Assembly (NCBI GenBank): GCA_951804985.1
Contig: OX638130.1
Span: 120,355,593-120,419,592 of the forward strand
Direction: 5' to 3'
Source of the DNA: Dryomyza anilis
Lineage: Eukaryota > Arthropoda > Insecta > Diptera > Dryomyzidae
DNA length: 64,000 bases
Shown piece after piece: positions 11,340 through 23,500 of this stretch (position 1 is the first letter of the stretch; each line of letters opens with the position of its first letter). The position numbers and the translations under genes were made by a program. Under the pieces are notes generated by a model. The model searched no databases. It was given only the letters and a program-made list of their open reading frames with translations, and was not told the DNA's origin.

Positions 11340-14300
11340 TAAATATGATGAACGTGATGATGTCTATGAAGAAGACGTTTCATTATACTAATGAACAAAA
11401 AGAAAAAATACAACATATTTTACTTTATAATGAAGAATACTGTCCATCAAACCAAATTTAATTCAAAATATTTATTTTTCGTTCATTTTTTGCCGTACTT
11501 CTCAGTTATCAAGTAGTTCTTGTATGTTATTTTTTTATATAATTCTTGCTCGACATGCATAAATTAGTAAATTTTTTTATAATAATATTTTGAATTACAA
11601 CTTTTTATTAATAAAAAGTTATATATATAAAAAAATTATTTAAAAAACAAATGTTTTTAAAAAAAATAAATTCGAAAACAACATTTTTTCGGAAACATTT
11701 TTTTTATGAAATTTTTTTTCCGAAAAAACATTTTTTTTGAATAATTTGTTTTTACATTTTATCTGATATTTAAAAAAAAAAATTTACAACAACACTTTTT
11801 TTCGAATTACTTTCTAAAAAAAAAAAAATCTTTTTTTTTTTGGAAAATTCGTAAACATATTTTCATCAATTATTTATTTTGAAAAAAATTATTAGTTCAA
11901 CAATATTCATCATACTGAATATTATATTCATAAATATTATGAACAAATTCATCAATATGACGATTTAAATTCATTGTATTGAATATTTCGTTCTTCACTA
12001 TGATGTTCGATATGAATGCATTCATGAATATGTCATTTAATGAATCAATATGATGAATCTGGTAGTTGGTAGAAAAATTCATAATATTTGTGATTAAATT
12101 CACCATATTGATGAATTTTTTTCGGTGAATGAAGTACTGATCCAAAACGACATGGTGTTTGGTCATCGATGTCAATAATTCGGATGGTCATTGTATGACT
12201 TAAAAAAATATAAAATAAAAAAAATGTCTAATTTTGCACCCAGTTTAAGATACAGGGTGTTTAAGAAATGCATATTACTGACAGTCAAGAAAATTGGTTA
12301 TAAACTATATTATGTTGATAAATAAATACAAGATATGCATTCTTGTTTTAGACAATTAAATAACGTTCCCAATGGTTTATCACATTATTGAACACAATGT
12401 TTTCTTCCTTTTTTAAATTTTGACATTGATTTTTTCAAAATTTTGTTATGGATCACAATTTTTTCTAATTTAGAATGATATATTAGTTCATGCCGAGTAC
12501 TTTCAATCCAATTGCAGTGATTTTGATTTCGAAAAAAATGTTGCTGAAATAATTAAACAGTGGCGGGTCTTATGAATTGGTGGTTGAAATATAGAAAAAC
12601 AATATGATATATGGGTTTTCCAGAGCATCTTATTAACCAAATAATAAAATGAGTTTCGTACCTTAAAAAATATTTATAAAAAAAAATTCTTTTTATTTAT
12701 AACACCATTGTATATGTGATACAAATTTTGTCTTATTTTTGAAGAAGTATTTATCTTAAACTATTGATGCCATATGAAGAGTTATTGCAGATTATTTTAT
12801 ACATATCTTAGTAAAAAAATACAGCTCTTTGAAGTAATGATTTTATTTCAGGAGGCCTTATTCAGTATATTGCTATATCAATTTTCAAAGTGACGTCGAG
12901 ATAAAAATACATCACATCTTATAACGAATCTAAAGTTTAAAGATTTTCATTGTTTCGAACATTTTTTAAGTGACTATAAGATCAAAATTTAATCTCAATA
13001 TTCAACTTATTTCTAGAGTTCTAAGGTACGAACGAGTTTTCGAAGAATACTCGATTTGATGGTTCGATATCTGTCGACCATTTTGATAAACATTTTCATA
13101 TAATATGTATCGGAAAATTTCTTCAACAGCTCACAACATATTCGATGCGATATCGCAACTTTTGGTTCATTGAAATTATATATAGTTTTTTTTTATAGGA
13201 AATACTATCATTTCCTTTATATTTCCAATGTATCAATAGGTAATATTAAATTACGTTTGTCGGGAATCTGGTGCAGCTTGCTGTTTAGATAAAAACAAAT
13301 TAAAAATATAGGGTGTGAATCTTGGCACGAACAAAATAATTTGTTAACAAAAATGAACAAAATTTCAATTGTTAAGAGAAAAACCGAAAAATCTGTGAAA
13401 AATCCAAATGATTTGTCGAAAAAAAGTGCGCAATTTACGCCCATAAAGAGACACCTACTCGAATGCTGACTGAATAGTGTGAAGAAAACTCGGTGAATAG
13501 TTGCAAAAGTGGGAGTTGCCGTGGCGAACCGCTTTGTAGATATTCACAAAGACTCTCTACCTTCTCTAAGGAAATTGCGAAACTCTAGTAGATGCTAGAC
13601 TACGCTCTGATAAGAAGGAGTATTTTTCCGATTTCTTTAACAAGTCTTCCGAACAATGTCTTGTAAACCAATAAACTATTTGAGCGATCGTAAAAATTCA
13701 TTCAGGCATACAGCATACATCAGAAGTTCTTGGGTCAGGGAGTCTTGCGCAACAATGAACTGCCATGGATTATGAAAATATTTCTGAACTTTTGTCAACA
13801 CTAATCAAAAAATCCTAGCTGGACATGAGCCGCTCTTTGTCAGCTAGCTGCTGGATGCCAATGTCCTGCCATTGTCAGAAAGCAGAAGCGACACAGAGAC
13901 AACGTCGTTTATCTAGTTTGCTCTTTTTTCGGTATGGCTTCGTTCGATATTTTGTTTTTTGAATTTGCCCAGTTTTTAGCATTTGCAAAAAAGTACCAGA
14001 CAATGGCCAGTAATTTCACGTCTTAATGCACATCGGTGCGTTTGAATCTGCCGACGAACTGATTTTTTGTGGACTCATTTTGGCTGACTTTGCATTGGAT
14101 TAGAAAACATTGTAAACATTGTTATTTTGGTTTGTATTTTTTTCTTTGATAAATCGATTAACGACAAAAGCAGCAAAAGAAAAGATTTTTCGGTCTATAG
14201 ATGAAAAAAATAACCTGCTGAATTTAACGTCAAAAATCATTCGGTCGAACACATTGTGGTTGACACTATTCGCCGCATTCATTGTTTCGACTCGGTGTTA

Positions 14301-15270
14301 CGGTCGGTGCCTTTACTTTGAACTCCATTTCTTTAGAGTTTTCGCGCAGTCTTTGACATTATTTCGTTCTGCTTTGATTTTTTCGGCGGGCGTTACAATG
14401 TTATCCTCTGCTGGCTGCCTGTATCTAGCCGATCTGCCCACTAAAATTCGGTTCGGCATATCGCACGGTCCATGATTATCGATTATCCTTTATGCGGTAT
14501 TGGTAGCAAATCGTTTATTTTTACTTGGATTCGGTTTGGTTACATATTTTCCTATTATTCATCTTCGTTTGTGGTCACCGCCGAACGCCACATTGAACGC
14601 ATGATCAATGAAGCGTGCTTGCAAAAGAAGTTTTTTTGTTTGGAAAAAACCAAAACCTAATATTGCGTCACATTCAATTTTGGCGGTATAATTAGTATCC
14701 ATATATCTTACATATTTTTAAACCATAAAATCCTTAATGCTAATTTTCGTTCGATTTTCGGTCTCAAACGTCTACAAAACAAAAAGAAAAATCGATATAG
14801 TTAAATTTGAATAATATCAAAAACATTCTTCTAAAATTTCGGAATGTATCTGCTAAATATTGGCCAACCAAATTTCTAATGCTAGTTAATAGTTTAAGAC
14901 ATAAGAAGTATTCGAAGTAAAAGTATTAGAAGTAAAACATAAAGTAGTCGTTGCAAATTCGAAGTAGCAGAGTTTCAATTATTTTCTACTAAAATTACCG
15001 AAAATATCTTCTGTATATCAAGAAAACAAACATCCGTATCATAAAATATTTAAAACGGTGTCAGATTCATCGAACATATATCTACTCTACAAAAATGATT
15101 ATATTTTAAAAATTAGTTAAGGTTGAAAAATATTAATAATTTTATTAGTTAGTTTCAACTAAGTTCTGGAGAATCATTAACCAATGTCCTCTTTATCATT
15201 AGACCCTGAATGATAAAAATATTTCAAAAATAGTCTAAACATCAAAATATTCCGAGTTTCAATACTAATA
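11340..15270. other. Intergenic, AT-rich, no gene seen
   Basis: Holds homopolymer-rich DNA (11560-11880), a block dense in ATTCAT/ATGAAT (11890-12140) and long unique AT-rich stretches. A GC-richer portion at about 13450-14680 contains open frames of 118 and 62 codons that show no recognisable domain. Confidence 0.5.
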
Positions 15271-15282
15271 TCTCAAAAAACG

Positions 15283-15494
15283 TATATGAAAAAAATACTA
15301 TATAAATAATAGTTTTTTACTATTAAAAATAGTCAATAGGATAATTTATTTTTTTAATCGGAAAATACCATTAAATACTAGAAAATACTATGACATTGCC
15401 ATTGAGTTTATATGAACAGATTTATTTTTTAAATCAATAATTGTCATATTAACCAATTTTAATGGGATTTGAGGGAATTTTTTTCTGGGTGTAG
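15283..15494 (+). mobile_element. MITE family A, copy 1
   Basis: About 212 bp from GAAAAAAATACTATATAAA to AGGGAATTTTTTTCTGGGTG, with ends built on (CAC.)CAGAAAAAAAT. It is almost mirrored by copy 2. No coding capacity. Confidence 0.7.
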
Positions 15495-15529
15495 TTTTGG
15501 AATGAAAATACACTCAGGAATGAAAATAC

Positions 15530-15756
15530 ACTCACACCCAGAAAAAAATTCCCTCAAATCCCATTAAAATTGGTCAATAGGACAATTATTGATTTAATGG
15601 TATACAAAAAATAAATCTTTGCATATAAATTAGATGGCAATGTCATGGTATTTTCTAGTATTTAATGGTATTTTCCGATTAAAATAATAATTTATCCTTT
15701 TGACTATTTTTAATAGTAAAAAACTATTATTTATATAGTATTTTTTTCTGCGTGCA
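15530..15756 (-). mobile_element. MITE family A, copy 2 (inverted)
   Basis: Reverse complement of copy 1 with small indels, for example CAGAAAAAAATTCCCTC at 15539 and ATTTTTTTCTGCGTGC at the right end. The two copies are separated by two direct 18-bp repeats, GGAATGAAAATACACTCA (15499-15516 and 15517-15534), making a roughly 470-bp foldback structure. Confidence 0.7.
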
Positions 15757-15995
15757 GAAGTAAATGCCCGTTAAGTACTTAATTGGTTCATGTATTCATA
15801 GTTTTTTAAATATTAATTCAAAAGTGTTCTTATTAATTTGTTAGTATTCGAGTACCATTAATTTAATTATTTTAATATTATTATTTTTAATAGTATACAT
15901 ATTATTGTTTTAATGGTTTCCTCCTTTTTGTGAACATCCACAATATTAAACTAGTCATTGGTAAGGGTTTAATTTATTTAATGTAAAAGTCATAT

Positions 15996-16243
15996 ACACT
16001 CAGAAAAAAATACCCAAAGGTTTATAGTTTATTTACTATTCAAACTACAACAGTTATTTATTTAATATAGTTTATCCTATAGGATAAACTATGACTTGAA
16101 TCGGTAAATACTATTTAATACTTCAATATTCTATAAACTATTATTGAGTTTATATGAAAATATTTATTTTTTGTATACTTTTAAATCAATAACTGTCCTA
16201 TTGACAATTCTAATGAAATTTGATAGCATTTTTTTAGTGTAAT
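15996..16243 (+). mobile_element. MITE family A, copy 3 (diverged)
   Basis: Starts ACACTCAGAAAAAAATAC and ends GCATTTTTTTAGTGT. It shares the internal phrases GAGTTTATATGAA, AAATCAATAA.TGTC and AATACTATTTAATACT with the other two copies and has a short palindrome of its own (TTTATCCTATAGGATAAA). Confidence 0.6.
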
Positions 16244-16644
16244 TAAATATTCTTATTTATTAAAGGAAATAAATTATATGTCAAATCTCTCTTGTCGCAA
16301 AGGATTCAAGAATAAATACAGACATGCTCAATTATTGAAAACTAAAGCATACATGATATATACTACGAGATGTATATGATTTTCTTTATGTTGGTATAAA
16401 TATTAATAATTTAGTAAAATATGTATATTATTCATGAAAGCAATCTTACTCATTTTAATTTATGATCAGGAAAATATTGAAAAATAATATTTAATTCAAC
16501 TATAAAAATAGAAATCAATTAATACTAATATTTTTGTATTTTAATAACAGGGCAGGGCGCATTATAAAATAATAGTACAAACAAATTATTTTATTAATTG
16601 GTTGAATAATATTGTAAGAACGGTATGCATTCTATTGCGCATCT

Positions 16645-16665
16645 TATGGGACTGTAACGCCAAAC

Positions 16666-16700
<35 letters not shown>
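16645..16700 (+). mobile_element. SINE family A 3' tail with (TTA)n
   Basis: GGACTGTAACGCCAAACTATTA matches the 3' end of the SINE at 19751-20062 and continues into about a dozen perfect TTA repeats. The rest of the element is absent. Confidence 0.65.
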
Positions 16701-16701
<1 letters not shown>

Positions 16702-17840
16702 ACTGTTATTATTGAAATTAAGAAATTCTAAACTAAAATCAAATATTCTTTATTATTCTCAAAATTGTTCAACATATATCGAAAAGATTCTTTATCAATT
16801 CCATGAATAACCATATCAAGCGCTAATTCCAAATTTTACGCATTTGCCGCTGTAATTTCAGCTAATTATTAACGCCCTGCGCACACCACGATTCCTTCGA
16901 AATGTCATTTTATACATTTGATATATTTCAACCAAAATGTAAAAACTACAACAAAAAAATATAATGGTCATGCGTTAAATGCAAATAATTGTCCTGCCTC
17001 AGAGTAAAATTAGTTTTTACACTGCGATATGCGTTGTTAAATTCGTTATGCTCAACAGGCATTGACACTGAAGCAACACTCACTACTTGTTGCGGAAACT
17101 CCCAGTAACAGGTATGGATTCTATTACATATACTTCCCAAATTTACACACTTTACTAGCCTCTGTATCTTCTTCTTACGCTGATGTTTATCTGCAGATTC
17201 TGCCTAAGCTTAAATCCTAAATTCTGTTCCAGCCTCGAACGCTATGATGTCAAATCGTATTTAACTAAATACGCATGTAGTATTCTCATATAGTAAAACC
17301 ACCTAAGGTTCTACTGCGTTCTGTATTTTCTATGTGTACCATACTGCGTACCTTCGTAATTTGGTTGCACAGCGCTAAAATCCTTCTACTCCCATTGCGC
17401 ACTTGTTTTTTGTTTTTTTTTGGGAATTTGCGATGTATACCTTTTTGATTTTGAAAATGCGTAATTTCCAAAAATTTCAGTATTCGCAACAACTAAACAG
17501 GTTTATATGATCTCTGATTTTCGTGCATGTTTCGCGTTAGCTATGGTCTCTTTTTCGATTCAAGGATCAACGAACTTGAGTTCTATGCAGTGTATGGAAT
17601 ACACGATAGGAGCTTAAGGTAGTTTTTAATATTTATGTGTGCAAAATGATTTTGTACATGTCTATTTTACTTGTATTTTGACTATTAATAGCAAGTCGGG
17701 CTTATGGAATTAGCACAGGGTGCTTTAGTGCATACTTTTGTTTATTTTTAATATTAGTCTAGTTGAGCGAAATATATATTATATATATCGCTGGATTGTA
17801 TTTAGTTTGTATTGTGTATATGCATTATGTTGTACGAAAC
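16701..17840. other. Intergenic, no gene seen
   Basis: Ordinary AT-rich DNA with a slightly GC-richer piece near 16850-17600. Short open frames show no domain. Confidence 0.45.
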
Positions 17841-17859
17841 AAGGTATTAATCAGATTTT

Positions 17860-17995
17860 TTGTACAAGATGTTTGGTTTCCAACAAATTCCAATCGAATT
17901 TCATATAAAATTTGTAAACAAATTGTTTTGAATTCGATGTCTCAGTACAAACATTTGTTTTTCAATGAATTTAATCCATTTTATTTGACATGAAT
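17860..17995. mobile_element. Half copy of palindromic element family E
   Basis: Contains ATTTCATATAAAATTTG then CAAA..ATT.GAATTCGATGTC and TTTTTCAATGAATT, matching one arm of the hairpin at 20340-20565. Flanking sequence to about 18230 shares similar CGATTT/AATTC phrases. Confidence 0.5.
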
Positions 17996-18234
17996 GACTG
18001 ACATTCGTATGACAATCAATTTTGTTGTATTGTGAAATCGAATTGAAAAGGGTCTGTTTACAGATTTTATTTTAATTCGATGGGGAATTCAATTAAAAGC
18101 TGAAATATGCCCAATAGTTCCAACTTTCGATCGAAATCGTTTGAAAATTTCTAACTGAATTTGTTTTGAATGTTTTAGAATTTAAATATCCAATAGAGAA
18201 TACACATAATTTGTTCAAATTCAATCTGATACAA

Positions 18235-18530
18235 TTTTTTTTTTTTTTTACAAATTAACCAACGGTCAGGGGATGCCCCCTATTCATGCAATGCACAGTG
18301 TTGATCGTAAGAAGGGATGATAGGTTAAGTGGAGGGGGGAAAGATGGAGTAGTGTCGGTGAATGTTTGTTTTGAACTTGCCAATATCAAAAATGTCGGGA
18401 AAAACAGACGCAGGGAGATTGTTCCACAAACGTATCGTGCGACTGAAGAACGAATTCTCGAATGCCCAGAACGTCAAGAGCAGCTGACTCTGCAATATCC
18501 ACAGCACCCATATTAAGGGGAGGTAGGGTT
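18235..18530 (-). pseudogene. 5'-truncated non-LTR retrotransposon (reverse transcriptase C-terminus)
   Basis: Minus-strand frame 18450-18328 encodes FFSRTIRLWNNLPASVFPDI followed by a segment with FKTNIHRH. The R-T-x-R-L-W-N-x-L-P signature with FK...H is typical of the C-terminal end of Jockey/CR1-like LINE reverse transcriptases. The frame then stops, with a short 3' UTR and a poly(A) tail (poly(T) on plus at about 18236-18249). This fits a 5'-truncated insertion carrying only the last 40-50 codons. The clade is uncertain and there is no catalytic core. Confidence 0.65.
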
Positions 18531-18539
18531 GAATCCATA

Positions 18540-19650
18540 TTTTTTTGTAATTTTTAATTTCGTAAAATGCACGAATAATTCGTAGCATATACGAAACGTT
18601 TGTAATATATATTATTTCCCAAAATATTTTTACGAAAGATTCGTATATGTTACGAATCAATATTCGTAAAATTAAAACAACAATAAAATTACGAATATTA
18701 TGTTTAAATTACGAAACTTTCGTAACATAAGTTTTTATGACCATTTTTTTACGACAGATAACATGTCTGTGGAAATATGAATTAACAGCATAACTCGAGA
18801 TCTGTTCAAATTGAGTTATTAATACCATTGTAATCCTGATATACAAATTCATTTTGTGGCAAATTTCGATACTGATCCTTTTTATCGTTGCTGAGATACA
18901 AGCAAAAAACCTAAAAGCACATCTACTTCTTATTAAATATTTATTTTTATTAAAAAAAAAACTTTTGAAAAATTCTAATAAAAACATTTTGCAGACATTT
19001 ATTTTATTAAGTTTTTCATAAATTTGCAAATATAATTTTTAAAATATTTTGAAAAACAAATTTCGGAATCAGTTGTAAAGCATAAGAACGCTGCTGAAAA
19101 GTTCAAAAATGAGCCTTATGCTTTTTTTCCATACTGCCACAGATATTTTACGAATTAGTTTTACATTTTACGAATAAATTTTTAAACTTTCGTAAATTGT
19201 GAGGCTATATGTAGAATTTTTCGAAACAATTGTGTTTTTTACGAATAATTAGTAAACACAGAAATCCATTGCGTCAAATAGAAACTTGGAGCTGCATTTT
19301 ATTTAAACAGTTTTAAAATGTGCAAAAGTATCAAATCAGTGCATAATATTTCATATTTTTATGTTTCATATGTTTCATAAAATGTACGAATGCTATCTCA
19401 AAAGTACGAATACTTTCGTAAAATGTACGAATATATTTCCAAGGGTACACAAATACTCAATAAATTACGAATCGTTCGTATTATGTACGAATAGCTTATG
19501 TAGATAAAATCTACTAATAGTTTTGTAAAATAAACAATAAATATTCGTAATTTTAACATAAATTTAGAAAATTCTTTCTAGTATTTTACAAAATATTTCG
19601 TAGATAAATTTCACGAATATTTTCGTAAAATACATGAACGATTTTGTGTA
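18540..19650. repeat. TACGAA/TTCGTA-rich dispersed block
   Basis: Dozens of copies of TTACGAA or TTCGTAA in both orientations, concentrated at 18555-18730 and 19140-19640, with a TACGAA-poor centre. This could be two inverted halves of a degraded element or a degenerate short-motif satellite. A minus open frame at 18709-19029 crosses the centre and has no recognisable domain. Confidence 0.5.
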
Positions 19651-19750
19651 AGTTAAGCAGATTTTATTTTGAGTGTAGAAATATTTATTCTAACAATATT
19701 AATGATTGTCGGCTATTTTAATTACATACAATATTTGTTGTATTGTTGTA

Positions 19751-20062
19751 GCCGCGGTAGCTCAGTGGTTAGTGCGTTGGACTGCGAGCCGAAAGGTCCC
19801 CGGTTCAAGCCTGGACTGGGGCTAACAACATCTTTTCATAGAAACATTTTTCTATACCGCGCTACCTCTCGGCAGTAAATGGCAAACCTTCGAGAGTAAA
19901 ACATTGCCTATGAAAAGCTCTCACCCGCCGTTCGGATTCGGCAATAAACTGTAGGTCCCACCACTTTGAGTATAAATATAACACGCACAGCTCAAAATGG
20001 TGAGAGAGCTCGGCCTAAGTTCTTGTAGAACTGTAATGCCAAACTATTATATTATAATATTT
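19751..20062 (+). mobile_element. tRNA-derived SINE, family A, full-length copy
   Basis: The tRNA-like head begins GCCGCGGTAGCTCAGTGG (box A at 19758-19768) and has box B GGTTCAAGCC (19802-19811). A body of about 240 bp follows, with CTCACCCGCCGTTCGGATTC, GTAGGTCCCACCACTTTG and GAGAGAGCTCGGCC, ending in GTAATGCCAAACTATTATA. It resembles SINEs of higher flies. Other copies or fragments: 16645, 40994, 43731 and 62245. Confidence 0.85.
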
Positions 20063-20107
20063 GTGAAATATGCTGTTTTTGAATCATTCCTAGAAGAAAT
20101 TGATTTC

Positions 20108-20272
20108 AGACCTGGGGCCCCATTCTCGTTTGATGAGAAATACAAAATGAGAATGAAAATGAGATAAAAACTATTTTTTTTATATTATTTACTGAATATG
20201 AAAATAGTTTTTGTCTCATTTTCATTCTCATTTTATATTTCTCATCAAACCAGAATAGTGCCCCTGATCGGA
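20108..20272. mobile_element. Palindromic MITE with GGGGC-type ends
   Basis: Nearly perfect inverted repeat. The left arm (20113-20172) carries GGGGCCCCATTCTCGTTTGA and ATGAGAATGAAAATGAGA; the right arm is its complement and ends in CAGAATAGTGCCCC. The loop is AT-rich and short. It has no coding potential. Confidence 0.75.
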
Positions 20273-20339
20273 AATTGAAGCATACAACTGAAAAAGTAGA
20301 AAATTTCAACTTTCGATTAAATTCGTAATAATCGATCAT

Positions 20340-20565
20340 GTTCCGTATTGTATTTCATATAAAATTTGCAAACAAACATTTTAAATTCGATGTCACAATA
20401 CAAAAAACGTGTTTTTCAAATAAATTCAAATCGTTGTTGTCAAAGCAAACGGATTGAATTCATTGAAAAAACAAATGTTTATTCGTCAATTAAATTCTGT
20501 GACATCGAATATAAACCCGTTTGTTTATATATTTTATATGAAATTTGATTGAAAGTCGATCGAAA
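20340..20565. mobile_element. Palindromic element family E, complete hairpin
   Basis: Left arm ATTTCATATAAAATTTGCAA ... AATTCGATGTCACA is complemented by TGTGACATCGAAT ... TATATGAAATTTGATTG on the right, around a centre near 20450. A half copy lies at 17860-17995. Confidence 0.65.
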
Positions 20566-23500
20566 GTCGGAACATGAACGAATATTTCATTCGGAATTTC
20601 TTCTTTCTATTTCAGAATTCTATTTTTCCAATACCAAATAAACGAAAGTCAATTAAATTCTCTTTTATAATATGCCCAAATAAATTAGTTATACAAATTT
20701 TCATATTTTTGCATTGTAGCAATGATTTGTATTAGACATTTTTGTGCCAACAATGTTAATAATTGACATCTATTATAATTAATTGCAATATTTGTGACAT
20801 GTGCCCCTAGTTGAAATTAACCATATTCGGAAATTGAAACATTCATATGCAATAATAGATAGTTACCACTTCGAAAATCTTATTAAATTCCCAATCGTAA
20901 TTGTTTTAATCTGTACTAGAATACAACATAATCAAAATTCAACGAAATTCAAGCTCATAAAGAGGCCTATTGAATGAATTCAATTCGATTTCTGTTGTCA
21001 AAACTTTAAATTTCAACCGAACGAGATTTTTAGAATATTTCCGAATAATTTAGTTACTGAGTATCATGTCATCTTTATAAGCAATCTATTTTTCATTGTC
21101 ATAACCTTGCCAATTCCATGACCAACATGATCTTATTTTTAATATGTCTTCCTAATAGAATGAATTTATATTAGGAATGACTTTTTCTTCTTTACATCTC
21201 GAGTTTATAGATTCACAATCTACCATGCCTCCGAAGACTCGAAACTTTCCTGAATAACTTCGATAAATAAGTTCGATCTCGTGGCTTTATTACTACTAAT
21301 TTTTTAAATATCTCGTGTAATCAATTTCTTTATTAAATATTTCTCTTAATTAAATATTTCTCACATCGAAATCGGAATATTTTTCAAATCCGATTTCAAA
21401 TAGAGAAGATATAGAGAAAACTCCAGAAGAAAGTATCGATAGAAAATGTCCAATATCATGTGAATGATCATTCTTCTCGAACTTATACAGGGTTTTTATT
21501 TCAAATTAGTACCTCATAAAATGTAGTGAAAATATCATATGAAAGATACATGTTTTATCAACTATTGATATTAGTATTAAACACTATTATTAATCAACTG
21601 TTGAAAATTTTAAAATATAGTTGAAGAATTTTTACTCTACAATATATCGTTTATGTAAATAAAACATTTTCTAATAATTTATAAACTCGCACTCTGAAAA
21701 TGATTCAACCGAATAAAAACCTTTAAAATTACCCTGTATAAATCGTAAAAAACATACAAAAAAAAAACTTCTGTATATTGAAATAAATTCGGCACAATCA
21801 TTTCTTTCATACGCCAAACATAGCACGAACCCCAAATTCTAGCAACATTTTTTTTTATCAAGACGAAGCCGATAAAGTATTTCACTTGGACCCAACAGGG
21901 TAATTGTGATTTTTATGAATTGAACAACATATACACGCACAAATACTATACATGGACTATAAAGAATAGCCTTAATAAGAGAAGCGAGATTAAAAAACAA
22001 GAGTTCGTAGTACAGCGCAATATGCCTTTTACAAAGGATTCTTCAATACACAAGGTAGAAAATAAGGTTCGCAGAATAATAGCGCTCCTACGCGTATAAA
22101 CTTTATGACTGTCATGCTGCACAAACGAAACAAAAGTTTTAATAGTTGTCAAAAGTATAAAAGTCGGTATCGAAATCATGAAAAATCAAACAAGGACAAT
22201 TCGAAGTTAAATGAAATATGCGTTGATTCGAATAAAAGGATCAACATGGTTGAGAAAAGTGAAAGATTTTTAACAATGGCATACAAACATTGCTGTCTTA
22301 AAGAATTCAGATAATATGATTTGGAATAAAACAGATTTCATGGTTTAATGGTATGACGTAGGGGGAAATGTATACATTGGAATTTCGTATGAATTTGATT
22401 GCCACGAGTGATATTTTTTGCTGCATTTCTTTTTTAGATTGATTTTTTTTCATTTGCGGTTAGACTTAGTGTCAATAAAACATAATACAATTAAAGGGAA
22501 TACGAAGATAAAGAAAGATATATAACAAATTCCGCAGTAACTTTGCATTATCGAGAAGTTAAATTGATAAGATTATGTTTTATAGAAATATGCATGATAT
22601 AGAAATATAGAATATGTTTGGATAAATTCTAAGAGATTGCCTTTTGAAAAATAAAAAATAATTTAAATTGATTTTTAAAATATGCAGCATTTACTTAGTT
22701 TACAAATCTGTCTGGCGCCGTTATTTTGAGAACTCTATTTTGAAAATCGCTAAGTAGATATCGAAATTTTAAGCACCTCTCAAAGATCCAAGAACTCTTT
22801 CGTCGAAAACCACTTCAGTTTAATGGCACGCTTCATTTATTTATGATCTAAGCATTTGAATCCTTTGAATTTTATGATTTTCACTGGACACTGGACCTAC
22901 ATATTAAACATATGCATCCCATGCTGCGCGCCAAATGGAAGTGTCAAAATTCACAACAAATTCTCATATTTTGACAAAAGTACCAACTGTCACAGTGGTA
23001 AAAACATAATAAATCTTGGAAAGTCATTGCGACTAGGCGTCGCCAAACGAAGATCGATCGTCGAACTAAAATAAGTATGAGAGAAATTTCAAAATTTATG
23101 TGACGCCAGAACAAATTCCTAAGTACTACATTTCAAAGATCAAGAACAATATTGATTTTAATGAACACTTCATAAACATGCGCACTACTGGATCTCCAAC
23201 ATTTCCAACAAACAGGACATTAAGACAAGTAGTCAGTCGGTGTTGTATGAAGAGGCGATTCTTTGAACTTTGAGACATGGGCACGAAATAGTAGTCACAA
23301 AGCAAAATAACATTGGTATCAAATTTCCTATATACAATAATAATAATAAAAAATAAGAAAACAACATTAGTCGGAACATAAAAATTTTGTGTAACATGGT
23401 ACTCTGCTGATGCAATGGACTGTGACACAAGGACACTCTGACAAAGGACACGACTGCAAAATAAATAAAGCATATCCGGACCTAAGGCAGGAACTACTGC

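Noticed and set aside
14119..14660. 118- and 62-codon plus frames
   Set aside because: Adjacent open frames without recognisable domains; overlapping minus frames are equally open.
19751..19823. Functional tRNA gene
   Set aside because: A and B boxes are present, but the anticodon stem is mispaired, there is a fused SINE body, and several dispersed copies exist.
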